NCBI RefSeq assembly: GCF_037975245.1
Contig: NC_092571.1
Coordinates: 9,400,501 to 9,464,500, forward strand
DNA: 64,000 bases
Direction of reading: 5' to 3'
Source: Apostichopus japonicus
Taxonomy: Eukaryota > Echinodermata > Holothuroidea > Aspidochirotida > Stichopodidae
In this document: piece by piece, positions 25,780-38,936 of the stretch
Numbering within the stretch: position 1 is the first letter of the stretch
How the letters are laid out: each line of letters begins with the position of its first letter
Program-made: the position numbers and the translations under genes
Notes under the pieces: model-generated
The model's input: only the letters and a program-made list of their open reading frames with translations
The model's database searches: none
What the model was told of the DNA's origin: nothing

Positions 25780-28700
25780 ATTATAATTGGGGCATTTCAT
25801 ACTGTAGTTTTGATGCTCATACTGATCACCGAGAATACTTTATATTCACGAAGGATGTGTTAAGACCAGCACCCTGTTAATGTTGTTGGGGTGGGGGGGG
25901 GGTAGATTTCTTATTGTAGTTTTGATGCTCATACTGATCACCGAGAATACTTCATATTCACGAAGGATGTGTTAAGACCACACCCTGTAAATGTTGTTGG
26001 GGATGGGGGGTGGGGGCTGGGCATTTCATACTGTAGTTTTGATGCTCATACTGATCACCGAGAATACTTCATTTTCACGAAGGATGTGTTAAGACCACAC
26101 CCTGTTAATGTTGTTGGGGATGGGGGGGGGGGGGGCTGGGCATTTCATACTGTAGTTTTGATGCTCATACTGATCACCGAGAATACTTCATATTCACGAA
26201 GGATGTGTTAAGACCACACCCTGTTAATGTTGTTGGGGATGGGGGGGGGGCTGGGCATTTCATACTGTAGTTTTGATGCTCATACTGATCACCGAGAATA
26301 CTTCATATTCACGAAGGATGTGTTAAGACCACACCCTGTTAATGTTGTTGGGGATGGGGGGTGGGGGCTGGGCATTTCATACTGTAGTTTTGATGCTCAT
26401 ACTGATCACCGAGAATACTTCATATTCACGAAGGATGTGTTAAGACCACACCCTGTTAATGTTGTTGGGGATGGGGGGGGGGGGGCTGGGCATTTCATAC
26501 TGTAGTTTTGATGCTCATACTGATCACCGAGAATACTTCATATTCACGAAGGATGTGTTAAGACCAGCACCCTGTTAATGTTGTTGGTAATGGGGGTGGG
26601 GGCTGGGCATTTCATACTGTAGTTTTGATGCTCATACTGATCACCGAGAATACTTCATATTCACGAAGGATGTGTTAAGACCACACCCTGTTAATGTTGT
26701 TGGGGATGGGGGGTGGGGGCTGGGCATTTCATACTGTAGTTTTGATGCTCATACTGATCACCGAGAATACTTCATATTCACGAAGGATGTGTTAAGACCA
26801 GCACCCTGTTAATGTTGTTGGTAATGGGGGTGGGGGCTGGGCATTTCATACTGTAGTTTTGATGCTCATACTGATCACCGAGAATACTTCATATTCACGA
26901 AGGATGTGTTAAGACCACACCCTGTTAATGTTGTTGGGGATGGGGGGGGGGCTGGGCATTTCATACTGTAGTTTTGATGCTCATACTGATCACCGAGAAT
27001 ACTTCATATTCACGAAGGATGTGTTAAGACCACACCCTGTTAATGTTGTTGGGGATGGGGGTGGGGGCTGGGCATTTCATACTGTAGTTTTGATGCTCAT
27101 ACTGATCACCGAGAATACTTCATATTCACCAAGGAGGTGTTAAGACCAGCACCCTGTTAATGTTGTTGGGGATGGGGGGGGGGCTGGGCATTTCATACTG
27201 TAGTTTTGATGCTCATACTGATCACCGAGAATACTTCATATTCACGAAGGATGTGTTAAGACCACACCCTGTTAATGTTGTTGGGGATCGGGGGGGGGGG
27301 GGCTGGGCATTTCATACTGTAGTTTTGATGCTCGTACTGATCACCGAGAATACTTCATATTCACCAAGGAGGTGTAAAGACCAGCACCCTGTTAATGTTG
27401 TTGGGGATGGGGGGTGGGGGCTGGGCATTTCATACTGTAGTTTTGATGCTCATACTGATCACCGAGAATACTTCATATTCACGAAGGATGTGTTAAGACC
27501 ACACCCTGTTAATGTTGTTGGGGATGGGGGGGGGGCTGGGCATTTCATACTGTAGTTTTGATGCTCATACTGATCACCGAGAATACTTCATATTCACGAA
27601 GGATGTGTTAAGACCACACCCTGTTAATGTTGTTGGGGATGGGGGGGGGGGGCCGCTGGGCATTTCATACTGTAGTTTTGATGCTCATACTGATCACCGA
27701 GAATACTTCATATTCACGAAGGATGTGTTAAGACCACACCCTGTTAATGTTGTTGGGGATGGGGGGGGGGGGGGCTGGGCATTTCATACTGTAGTTTTGA
27801 TGCTCATACTGATCACCGAGAATACTTCATATTCACCAAGGAGGTGTTAAGACCAGCACCCTGTTAATGTTGTTGGGGATGGGGGGTGGGGGCTGGGCAT
27901 TTCATACTGTAGTTTTGATGCTCATACTGATCACCGAGAATACTTCATATTCACGAAGGATGTGTTAAGACCACACCCTGTTAATGTTGTTGGGGATGGG
28001 GGGTGGGGGCTGGGCATTTCATACTGTAGTTTTGATGCTCATACTGATCACCGAGAATACTTCATTTTCACGAAGGATGTGTTAAGACCACACCCTGTTA
28101 ATGTTGTTGGGGATGGGGGGGGGGGGCTGGGCATTTCATACTGTAGTTTTGATGCTCATACTGATCACCGAGAATACTTCATATTCACCAAGGAGGTGTA
28201 AAGACCAGCACCCTGTTAATGTTGTTGGGGATGGGGGGGGGGCTGGGCATTTCATACTGTAGTTTTGATGCTCATACTGATCACCGAGAATACTTCATAT
28301 TCACGAAGGATGTGTTAAGACCACACCCTGTTAATGTTGTTGGGGATGGGGGGGGGGGGCTGGGCATTTCATACTGTAGTTTTGATGCTCATACTGATCA
28401 CCGAGAATACTTCATATTCACGAAGGATGTGTTAAGACCACACCCTGTTAATGTTGTTGGGGATGGGGGGTGGGGGCTGGGCATTTCATACTGTAGTTTT
28501 GATGCTCATACTGATCACCGAGAATACTTCATATTCACGAAGGATGTGTTAAGACCACACCCTGTTAATGTTGTTGGGGATGGGGGGTGGGGGCTGGGCA
28601 TTTCATACTGTAGTTTTGATGCTCATACTGATCACCGAGAATACTTCATATTCACGAAGGATGTGTTAAGACCAGCACCCTGTTAATGTTGTTGGGGATC

Positions 28701-30215
28701 GGGGGGGGGGCTGGGCATTTCATACTGTAGTTTTGATGCTCGTACTGATCACCGAGAATACTTCATATTCACCAAGGAGGTGTAAAGACCAGCACCCTGT
28801 TAATGTTGTTGGGGATGGGGGGTGGGGGCTGTGCATTTCATACTGTAGTTTTGATGCTCATACTGATCACCGAGAATACTTCATATTCACGAAGGATGTG
28901 TTAAGACCAGCACCCTGTTAATGTTGTTGGTAATGGGGGTGGGGGCTGGGCATTTCATACTGTAGTTTTGATGCTCATACTGATCACCGAGAATACTTCA
29001 TATTCACGAAGGATGTGTTAAGACCACACCCTGTTAATGTTGTTGGGGATGGGGGGGGGGGCTGGGCATTTCATACTGTAGTTTTGATGCTCATACTGAT
29101 CACCGAGAATACTTCATATTCACGAAGGATGTGTTAAGACCACACCCTGTTAATGTTGTTGGGGATGGGGGTGGGGGCTGGGCATTTCATACTGTAGTTT
29201 TGATGCTCATACTGATCACCGAGAATACTTCATATTCACGAAGGATGTGTTAAGACCACACCCTGTTAATGTTGTTGGGGATCGGGGGGGGGGGGGCTGG
29301 GCATTTCATACTGTAGTTTTGATGCTCGTACTGATCACCGAGAATACTTCATATTCACCAAGGAGGTGTAAAGACCAGCACCCTGTTAATGTTGTTGGGG
29401 ATGGGGGGTGGGGGCTGGGCATTTCATACTGTAGTTTTGATGCTCATACTGATCACCGAGAATACTTCATATTCACGAAGGATGTGTTAAGACCACACCC
29501 TGTTAATGTTGTTGGGGATGGGGGGGGGGGGGCTGGGCATTTCATACTGTAGTTTTGATGCTCATACTGATCACCGAGAATACTTCATATTCACGAAGGA
29601 TGTGTTAAGACCACACCCTGTTAATGTTGTTGGGGATGGGGGGGGGGCCGCTGGGCATTTCATACTGTAGTTTTGATGCTCATACTGATCACCGAGAATA
29701 CTTCATATTCACGAAGGATGTGTTAAGACCACACCCTGTTAATGTTGTTGGGGATGGGGGGGGGGGGCTGGGCATTTCATACTGTAGTTTTGATGCTCAT
29801 ACTGATCACCGAGAATACTTCATATTCACCAAGGAGGTGTTAAGACCAGCACCCTGTTAATGTTGTTGGGGATGGGGGGTGGGGGCTGGGCATTTCATAC
29901 TGTAGTTTTGATGCTCATACTGATCACCGAGAATACTTCATATTCACCAAGGAGGTGTAAAGACCAGCACCCTGTTAATGTTGTTGGGGATGGGGGGTGG
30001 GGGCTGGGCATTTCATACTGTAGTTTTGATGCTCATACTGATCACCGAGAATACTTCATATTCACCAAGGAGGTGTAAAGACCAGCACCCTGTTAATGTT
30101 GTTGGGGATGGGGGGTGGGGGCTGGGCATTTCATACTGTAGTTTTGATGCTCATACTGATCACCGAGAATACTTCATATTCACGAAGGAGGTGTTAAGAC
30201 CAGCACCTTGTAAAT
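25780..30215 (+). repeat. Tandem array of about 38 G-rich units, about 117 bp each
   Basis: Each unit contains GGGCATTTCATACTGTAG, TTTTGATGCTCATACTGATC, ACCGAGAATACTTCATATTC, ACGAAGGATGTGTTAAGACC, then CCTGTTAATGTTGTTGGGGA followed by a G run of about 5-14. I count about 38 copies of CTGATCACCGAG, mean spacing about 117 bp. Two main variants alternate (ACGAAGGATGTGTTAAGACCACACC and ACCAAGGAGGTGTAAAGACCAGCACC; also GGGGATCGGGG). Their order shows blocks copied as groups, for example around 27240-27560 and 29200-29560. The G-run length varies from unit to unit. The repeated reading frame (ISYCSFDAHTDHREYF) shifts with G-run length and is not a gene. Confidence 0.96.
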
Positions 30216-30708
30216 GTTGTACATGTTGTAGATTTCAGAAGAATTTTTTTTAAAGGTAAAAGTACACGATACGTTATGAGGCATCACCTCAAGATCTTTA
30301 GAGACCTTAAGTAACATTAAATTGATATGATTGAGTCAGATTAAAACACAGCACAATGAGTAGTACATCTCTCGTATCCCCGTACGCCTGACAATATTTA
30401 TGGTAAAAGTACAATGTTTGACATACTAATTTGATTTCTTTCTGGGGAGGTCCACAAGATCCCCCCTCCCTCCTCACAAGGGAGTCGCTTAGGCGACCCC
30501 TCTACCACACCCTTACAGCGCATCCCTAAACGTGCATCCCCTTATGTAGTTGGGGGGGGGATGACTTGAACTTCTCACCCCTCCCCCTGTTGTTGTCGAG
30601 AGCTGTGACGTCAAAAATACCGCTGGTTTTCGTTCTATATGAACGTCGTTTTGTTAGCTTAATACAAGTTTTTTGTAGAGTTATGAGAAAGTCATTGCAA
30701 GAGCAACA
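30216..30708. other. Spacer between arrays
   Basis: No gene or repeat recognised beyond short C-rich and G-rich runs (about 30460-30480 and 30552-30560). Confidence 0.35.
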
Positions 30709-31128
30709 CATTGGAAGAATATGTATGGAGTTAACATTGGATGAATATGTAAGGAGTTAACACTGGAAGAATATGTAAGGAGTTAACACTGGAAGAATAT
30801 GTAAGGAGTTAACACTGGAAGAATATGTAAGGAGTTAACACTGGAAGAATATGTAAGGAGTTAACATTGGAAGAATATGTAAGGAGTTAACATTGGAAGA
30901 ATATGTAAGGAGTTAACATTGGAAGAATATGTAAGGAGTTAACATTGGAAGAATATGTAAGGAGTTAACATTAGAAGAATATGTAAGGAGTTAACATTGG
31001 AAGAATATGTAAGGAGTTAACATTGGAAGAATATGTAAGGAGTTAACATTGGAAGAATATGTAAGGAGTTAACACTGGAAGAATATGTAAGGAGTTAACA
31101 CTGGAAGAATATGTAAGGAGTTACATTG
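30709..31128 (+). repeat. 26-bp tandem array
   Basis: About 16 copies of a 26-bp unit containing GGAAGAATATGTAAGGAGTT followed by AACACT or AACATT. Units with AACACT lie at both ends and AACATT units in the middle, so the copies spread by block duplication. Confidence 0.95.
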
Positions 31129-31590
31129 GGGCTTCTGCAGTGTCATATCAGAACCCTTTATTTTTGCCATTGCAGAATGGGTGAGCTTGGTCAAATCTCT
31201 TCCTGCAAGAATGAACTAGGCGGTTTTAAGCAGCTGTTAACTAGTTGACATATGTTTGACCTCACATAGCTAACATGCTACATGGTCATGAAGTCATGAT
31301 ATGCAGTGGTTGACAATGTCTAACTAACTTGTCATCATATGCAAAGACGGAGAGCAAGTAGCTAACAAAAGCTGCTACAAGAAAAGACAATGAATGCACA
31401 GGAGAACAAATAAGATTAATATCTAAATGTGAATTAAAGTCAATGGGAACACCAAATGTATATTATGTTGCTGAGGAAGTATTTAACGTTCCGTAGTTGA
31501 TTCTCTTCACTACACTGTTTTATCTCATACCAGGCTTTCTGAGGTTACTGATACAATGATTTCTTCGTAGTCTTTTGGCTTTCGGATAAG

Positions 31591-31750
31591 ATCATGTGTA
31601 GCATTATGTTCCCCTTCTTGGGAAATCGTGATACACACCTGACGATGATCACACAGTCATAGTCTCGATGTAAGGGGACAGTGGTGTTGAGAGCGTATCA
31701 GTCGTTTTGTAGTTTGGTTATTCGTGCCCATGTTCTTCCTGAGTGACTTT
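31591..31750 (+). repeat. Dispersed repeat, copy 1 (pair with 41660-41812)
   Basis: Shares GTGATACACACCTGACGAT, ACACAGTCA-AGTCTCGATG and AAGGGGAC-GTTGAGAGCG with 41660-41812 in the same orientation, at roughly 80% identity by eye. No ends or coding sequence recognised. Confidence 0.7.
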
Positions 31751-32724
31751 TCTTAAAAAAAGTATGCTTTCTTCGTAAATATATTGCAATCTAATGTACG
31801 CTGCCTAGCGAACCTTTCTGGGATCACCTACATTAAGGTGAGGTTGATTTGTGTTGACGCCCTCCTTTTGCATCCTGAGCTTCGGCCAGCACACAGCAAA
31901 AGTGAAGTGATGTACGTGTGTATGGAAACGCGCAAACCGACAGAAATGCAGAAAAACATCATGTACACCTTAAGTATAACGACTTGTGAAGATTATAGGT
32001 ATTGGCGGTCATTATGTGGCCATGTTAGGATCGCATGATAAATAAAATGTTCTTGGTCATTATGTGGAGGTGCTGTTAGTGCCACATAAGGACTTAAATT
32101 GTTATTGGTCATTGTGTGGCGATAACTTTGTATGCACACAATCAGTGGCGTAGCTAGGATTTTTTGAGTGGGGGGCCCATGGGGGGCTGTTCTTTCTTGT
32201 GGGGGGGGGCCGGAGGTTACTATCTAAGCGGAGCGCCACCTTGGTTGGCGCGGAGCGTACAGAGAAAATTTGAGATTTCAGCAGCCCCCAGATCGCAGGA
32301 GATGGCACCTGTGAGGCAAAATAGCAACCAAAAAGATGTGCAACTTTGGTGACAGAAATGCCAAAAAAAATTTTTCTCTTTCATGCTGACTGCCTTGCCA
32401 ACTCAGCCAGACTTTTAACTTGAGGGAAGTTGGCATCATTTGTCGTTTCAAGGTGTCAAGGCCTTTCTCCTTACTCAAACCCCTGTGGGCTACCGGTAGG
32501 TTTGTAGGATATGCCCACATGTGGACTTAAATAGCATTAGAGGAAGGGGATGGAAGACTAACACGCATCGATGTTTCGGTAATGGTCCACATTGGTGGCT
32601 CGGTGCTAATTAGGCCATTTATTGGGTTTTTTGAGGCAGCTGTCATCAGAATCTGGGTTTTTGTGCCAATCGATGACCGATAACATGTATTGGTATGTAA
32701 ATTTCTTCTTCATATATCTAGCAA

Positions 32725-32945
32725 CACTCTAAAAACAAATGAGTGGATTTCATTCCATTGGGGTGATCACTCGGCGCACTTCAAATTAAGAGTGAAATTT
32801 AACACTATTGGAGTTATCCCTCACTCCTAATATGTGTGAATATAACTCTATTAGGAGTCAAGATTTACTCCAATGGAGTGGAAATTCACTCTTATACCGG
32901 AATGTGCTCAGTGATCACTCCCATGGAGTGAAATTCACCTATGTT
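32725..32945. mobile_element. Foldback MITE
   Basis: A near-palindromic segment. The left arm (GTGGATTTCATTCCATTGGG, TGATCACTCGGCGCACTTC, AAGAGTGAAATT) is mirrored by the right arm (AATTCACTCTTATACCGGAA, TGTGCTCAGTGATCACTCCC, ATGGAGTGAAATTCACC). The inner part also has mirrored AACACTATTGGAGTTAT / ATAACTCTATTAGGAGT. It has no coding capacity and is nested inside the element at 32143-34379. Confidence 0.75.
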
Positions 32946-33221
32946 TTTATCAGTACAATACAGTGCATATCATCATAGACGTACTACGTACGTTCGTATA
33001 TCAGACGCACTCAATACCCACGATACGATATGGTCCTGGAGAAATAATTTCCACTCATCATTTTTTAAGGCGATACAGTAGTGAGTAGTGAACAGGCATA
33101 GCCGCATGTTTGCAGGAATATCAGAATTACCAATATTTTATATCTCTACCAGTAGTGGAAAATCATGTTTCGACAGTTTCGTGGGCATAAAATAAGTAGT
33201 TTTGTGGAATATTCAATGACA

Positions 33222-33420
33222 TATCAGAGGCGGATGCAGGGTTTGTGACAGGGGGGATCTGACTGGTCCAGCCGCGCCTGAACGTAAGACTATCTAAGCG
33301 GAGCGCCATCATCGGTTGGCGCGGAGCGTACAAGAAATTTTTTGGCTTTACAAACCCCCCAGATGGCTGGAAACGGCACTTCCCGAGTATTCTAAGCTGC
33401 ATGTACCTAGCCTGAAAATA
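33222..33420 (+). repeat. Dispersed GCGCCA-hairpin repeat copy
   Basis: Begins near CAGAGGCGGATGCAGGG. It carries TATCTAAGCGGAGCGCCATC, ATCGGTTGGCGCGGAGCGTA, CAAGAAATTTTTTGGC and the GATGGCTGGAAACGGCACTT tail. It matches the module at 12388-12492 closely. The right end is not defined. Confidence 0.75.
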
Positions 33421-33566
33421 TGGATCTCATGTCTGCAATTTCTCAATTGATGAGAAAAAAACAATCTATGAAATATGGTATTACATACCAGATGAGTTGA
33501 GATGATACAAAAATCATAATGCCTTTAGCCCCCAATCCCCTCCCGTTCCGTCACCACTGTTTGATG

Positions 33567-33943
33567 CAGGGCCGGATCCAGGATTCTGGAAGGGTGAGGG
33601 GTTTGCTCATGAAAAATTCGTTAGCGCATCCTAGCAGCCTACCGCTCTGTAACCTCACCGCCCAAAAAAATTTGAACACCACATCAATTTTGAAACTTTT
33701 CTGTCTGAAAATTGAGATTGTAAGACATTTTTGGCACGTGTAGCACGCGTGCACACTATAGTTTATTTGACGGAAAAGACACACCTGGCTGACTTGTGAG
33801 GATAACCGCTTTTCTGACGTCCTACATGTTTAAAATTGGCGTTTAATTTAATTATTTTTTTCTCTCTCTTTTTTTTTTCTCTTTTTTTTTTGGCCAAGAG
33901 CAGGGGGGGTCCGGACCCTCTGGACCCCCTGGATCCGCACCTT
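33567..33943. mobile_element. Short TIR element, GGATCCAGG ends
   Basis: The left end is CAGGGCCGGATCCAGG and the right end is CCTGGATCCGCACCTT, an imperfect inverted pair. A CT-rich run lies near the right end (33858-33890). No target-site duplication could be matched. Confidence 0.6.
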
Positions 33944-34897
33944 CATATATTTATTTGACTCGAGGCAATATATGAATACCTGATACCTCGGCTCAGTACA
34001 AACGGTGCCAATCTTTTGATAGATTGTTGCGCTAGGTGGAAGCACTGAACATATTCAGCAGATATCGATATCGCGCAGCACAACAAGGTTCGTGGTTTAT
34101 GGTCGCAATCGTCGCATCGACCATTGCCATGCCATGCTGTGTGACCATTCTCATGATTACTACAGATATTGTATTATTCTTATTCTACCAGATGCAGACG
34201 AGAAAATTGTGTAACTCTATTTCCCAAATTATTGAACAAAAAATATTAGTGAATCGCACTTATTTTTTTTTTACAACATTTTTTTACCCCATTCCCAGTG
34301 GGGGGGGGGGGCAGTGGGGGGGGCAGCCGATTTCATGGGGGGCCTCGGCCCCCCAGGCCCCCCCGTAGCTACGCCACTGCACACAATGACTTCGGATTAC
34401 ATAATTGGTTTCTACATTTTTTGTCGGTTTTGTCGTGGCACATGGACGACATACGTATTGTTTAGAAAACCCAGGAGGGTTAATCAATAGAATTATAAAG
34501 TCCCTGAACAACAGAAGCCTCTGGGCAGGCTCTTGCGTATCTGGGTCCCTTACCGCTACAAATCATATAAGATTTGCTATTCATTGCGACATTTAATCAT
34601 TTAAGGAAGTACAGTATTATAGATTAATGGATGATAGCCTTGGTCTGCATTCTAAGGAAGCCATTGAGAGATGAATTTCACTGTCGACCACTTCTGTGAG
34701 TGATTCCACTGGACAAAGGACTTACTTGATAGAGAAAAAAAGAGACAAAAACGAAAGCAGAATTACGTTAAAACTTGTAAATATTTATTGTTGTTTTTCT
34801 GCAGAATAAAGCCTGCAGCGATCCTTCATGAATGCCTTTTTAATAATATCTTTAATTTCTTCGTATATACTATAATATAATCAAAGAACACTTCAAG

Positions 34898-35251
34898 CAG
34901 TGGCGTAGGAAGGTACTTTTGAGTGGGGGGGGGGGGCTGAGGACTGATGGCCGGCCTGGGGGAAGGTCTAAGGGGAGGGGGTGTCCCCCTCCCCTTTGGA
35001 ATTTTTGGCATTTCCAGGTGGCCTCAGATGCAATTTGGTGCAATATAGCACACTTCAACACCCACTCCATTTTGTAAACTTAATTTTGTATTTTCACCTG
35101 GCCTTAGATGCAATTTGGTGCTCCAAATGAGATTTTTTTACTCATTTGGAAATGAAAAAGGGATTTTCTGACTTGCGGAGCGGGGGGGGGGGGGGCGGAA
35201 TGATACTTCCGCCCCTCCACATTTTTCAGCCCCCCGGTTCCTACGCCCTTG
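34898..35251 (+). mobile_element. Non-autonomous hAT-like element with exact 8-bp TSD
   Basis: The ends are CAGTGGCGTAGGAA and TTCCTACGCCCTTG. The direct repeat ACTTCAAG is at 34890-34897 and 35252-35259. It is 354 bp, with G-rich and C-rich segments adjacent to both ends and no transposase. Confidence 0.88.
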
Positions 35252-35667
35252 ACTTCAAGTACTGATCCGCACTAGAATGCCAGTCTCTAAAGAAAGTTTA
35301 TTTAGTCACAAAGGGTGACTTAAAAGATATTGTAATGCTAATAATGATTATATCCCTTCATTTACTTTGGATATAATTTCTTGTAGTTGTAATCATATGC
35401 AATATTCATATAGACTTAACGCAATTCAAGAAATTACTTAAAACACTGTTTTTCAGAGCTGCCAACACAGATTAATGTACTTATTTTATACTTGCTGTAC
35501 ATACTTAATTTAGGTGTTATTATTGTATTTTAGTCATAATTTTTCTATTTATTTTTCTATTTATGTTTTAACATTATTATTTTTCTATACAATCTTAACT
35601 TTTATATCCTTTTTAACTTCTTTTTACATTTTTTTTTTACTTTTAACAAATTTTTTATCTTTTGCTG
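35252..35667. other. AT-rich non-coding stretch
   Basis: T-rich sequence without a coding frame. It leads into the repeat tail at 35668. Confidence 0.4.
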
Positions 35668-35720
35668 TAAAGCGCTTTAGAGCAATTTTTTAATTGAATA
35701 AGGCGCTATATAAATCTCGT

Positions 35721-35755
<35 letters not shown>

Positions 35756-35757
35756 CA
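35668..35757 (+). repeat. Interspersed-repeat 3' tail with (TAA)n
   Basis: AAAGCGCTTTAGAGCAATTT, then AAGGCGCTATATAAATC, then about nine TAA triplets. This arrangement is widespread as the 3' terminus of interspersed (LINE- or SINE-type) repeats in animals. The body of the element is not recognisable. Confidence 0.6.
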
Positions 35758-35872
35758 AAGGTCTCTGATATCCCCATGTTATTCTTAGGCTTTCAACTTT
35801 TCCGTTTCCAAAATATGTTCATTTCACAATGAAAATAATTAATATAATACAATGAAAATAATTGATATAAAT

Positions 35873-36440
35873 AGTGGCGGACTGGCCACACGGGCATTTG
35901 GGCAATGCCCGGTGGGCCGGTGGGCTGGGGAGCCTGGTAGAAATTTACAGCCCATTTTCACAGTATAGTTATAATAGAATACAGACGGGCTGTGTAGATA
36001 TATATTTTTAACTGTGGGAATCAGCTCATAAAATCACCATGTTAGTAAGCTATAGTCTGTTAGTTCGTAACAAAAAACGTGCTATTAGCAACCCGTCCGT
36101 GCTAATGGATTTTATTTAGGTTTAAAAAAAAAAATCAAGCATGTTGTCACAAAATGCTTGAAAAACTAAATAGATTCCAGTCTAAAACTTATATTTTTGT
36201 TTACGTTTTTATCTTTCCACAGTTTAATCAAGTGTCGTTTCTGGAAAATTATTTTTGGGTCATTTTTAAAAGATGATTGTAACCTACAAAATTGAGAAAT
36301 ATAGCACCATTTTGCATCTTAACTTAACTAAGTTCCCTACCCCAGGACGGCGATCACTATGTAAGTAGCATATCAATGAATAATGGGGCGGTCTATAGGT
36401 AGAAAATGCCCAGGCCGGTTTTAAGACCCAGTCCGCCCCT
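35873..36440. mobile_element. Short TIR element, GGCGGACTGG ends
   Basis: The left end is AGTGGCGGACTGG and the right end is CCAGTCCGCCCCT. Next to the ends are GGGCATTTGGGCAATGCCC (itself an inverted repeat) and GCCCAGGCCGG. There is no transposase and no clear target duplication. Confidence 0.65.
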
Positions 36441-38936
36441 GCTTACGGGTGTAGGGAGGTTGATGCAATATTCATCAACCATCAATTTCTCTCCTATATT
36501 TGCAATCGTTATGAGCAGTCTCAAAGCAAGAGGTATATTTTAGGAGGATGGAGGTGGGGTGGGTGGGGCAGGGTAAGGTGGTTTGAGGATACGAGGGTGA
36601 AGCAATATGGGCAATTTTTATCACCATTTACTCCAAGGGCTGCTTTAACTACGGACAGTTTTAACCGGGTCGATATCTTAAGCACTGTGGACAATTCTGT
36701 TCACTGACGTCACAGGGTATACACAAATGTGCTATGCAGTCATATACTTGTAACATTGACTCGAATTTCAATAATCTACCTGGGTTATTATTATACATGT
36801 TAAGACATGGCAAATCTAAAAATGACGAATAAATCCACACCTCAGCTCCCCCTTCTCCGTCGTTCCTGTAGAAGGTGAATTACCGGCACGCGATTTTAGT
36901 AGGCTATATATAGAATTGGCCAAACTCGTACAGAAAAGTGTGCTGCAAAGTCATTACTATAAAACGGAAATGCTTAGATCGCTTGAGCTTTTGTAATGGA
37001 CTTAATGTTTTAATGTAACGCTGAACCTTTCGGGGTTCACGATCCACACGCTTATGTTGTCTGAATAATTCTTACGTCACATTTTGGTTCATTCTCCTCC
37101 TTTAGTTAAGTCACCTCTAACGACTGTGTTTAGTATATTGGCTCCATACAAATCGCCAATACACACGCTTTGTCTTTATCATTGATTACTTGCAGTGAGT
37201 TTATAGATACCTTACACACACATGCCTCATCGATGATAGATGCCATTCATTTTATCCCCGACAATTTGAGCAAATAGCACATATGCAGTGTCTCTCTGTA
37301 ACGTTTACCTTCCACCTCATGTCGTTAAACTTAACAAAAACATTAAATAGCCGCCGAGCTATAATTCGATCTAATTTCCATTGTATCTGTAGGAAGGACA
37401 TTCTAGCTTAACAGATTGAAGATCAGGTTGTATTTCGTACAAAAGGGAAATGTAAAGGCTCCGACACTATTCCGTAAATCTCGAAAACCTCTGCAGATGA
37501 TTTTCGAATCAGTTTGATATAGTAAAGACGATACACTGGTTGCTGACACAATGGACCAATCATGGTTAAAACAAGAAGGCAATCAATGCAGTTGATAATC
37601 CCAGTATTTGCATGATGATAACTGCAAATGCATCTATATCTTATTTTTTAAATTATTCGAGGTTGTCAAAATCCTCTCTTTCAATTTCATAAAAACAAAT
37701 CGGTAAAATGGTTTGAAAGTCACTGGTATTATATTTTGTGGTATGAAGTTGCTTATGAATTCTCGACTAACAAGAAAAATACACAATTGAAACGGTACAA
37801 GAAACTCCCACCTGAATAACTTTTCATAATCTGCTGCACACTTATTTATATGATATACGGTTTAATTTGTGTTTGTGACATTTGATATGAACTGGAATCA
37901 TAATACACACATTATTTTCTTTTATTGAAGTTTAGTCAGGCTGGAATGAAGATCTTTTCTTTTCTTTTAATTTTTACTTAGTTTTATTTATTTTTTCTTC
38001 TTATCATTATTATTATTAGACCTATCTTCCTTATTGTATTCATTTTTTCCTCATGTATACCCTTTAAGCAGTTGACGTTCATTAGTTAAAGTGACTGGAC
38101 TATGTAGTCTAACTATTGGACTATTAGATCAGTTCCATCTGATGTAACACTAAACTCGATGGGAAAAACAATACATTTTATGGCCCTCAGATGACATGTT
38201 AACAATGCATATACAGATGGTGCTCAATGTCATCCAACGATGCTCTCTGTTGTTATATGATATTAATAAGTTAAAATTGATAGAAGAGTGGACCTTTAGA
38301 TATGCAATGAGGAAATGACGTCACCATCAATGTTAACCTTAAAACAGCTATACAGAGATTTAGCATATTTTAATGCTTAAGATCAAGAAAACCGGAGTAG
38401 CTATGTATATTGAAACACTATCATCAGCACTCTCTTTTTCTTTATTATCAAGACAAAAAATCTCCCTAAAGTTATCTTTCAAGGTCTTAAAGACGATACA
38501 GTATCCTGAATCTTCCCAACGGACAGTCAAGATGAATATACTCTTCTAAGATGGGTATGTAAATATATTATTAGAGACTTATTTTATATACAAGCATGAA
38601 CAGATGCCAGTAGCAGCGACGAATTAGGTAAAGGAGGCTGACAATTTTATGGAAACAGCCAGATGCGATTGAAAGATCTTGTGGAGGAGGGGACATTCCC
38701 GCCCTCCCTCCTTGCGCACGCCATTGGATTTTAGGTTAACGATTGGAACCACATCGTGACCGGGTTTGCCTTACTTTGACCAAACAGCGTAATACAAAAA
38801 TATAACTGGATCTATATCCATGCACTTGTACAAATAACGAATTGTAAACGAATTTAATTTTCAGTCTCATATTTTGCTCATTTGGAACCCATGACAGGGG
38901 TTTTCTTATATAATCGTCCCTGGCCCCACCGAGGGG
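36441..38936. other. Non-coding region
   Basis: No gene supported. A 41-bp segment at 38060-38100 (CCCTTTAAGCAGTTGACGTT ... AGTTAAAGTGACTGGAC) recurs inverted at 42095-42136. Nothing else stands out. Confidence 0.4.

Larger units (their letters stand above)
32143..34379 (+). mobile_element. Composite hAT-like element with exact 8-bp TSD and nested insertions
   Basis: The left end is CAGTGGCGTAGCTAGG and the right end is GTAGCTACGCCACTG. The direct repeat CACACAAT is at 32135-32142 and 34380-34387. No transposase is readable in the 2237 bp. It contains a GCGCCA-hairpin module at 32224-32310, a foldback MITE at about 32725-32945, another GCGCCA module at 33289-33395, and a GGATCCAGG-ended element at 33567-33943. 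Part of its length is therefore later insertions. Confidence 0.85.

Noticed and set aside
25780-30215. Repeated open frames (HTDHREYFIFTKDVLRP) in the G-rich array
   Set aside because: The frame depends on the variable G-run length and shifts from unit to unit, so it is not a conserved protein.
34284-34511. Small proline/glycine-rich frames next to the element ends
   Set aside because: They are translations of the polyG/polyC terminal segments of MITEs.
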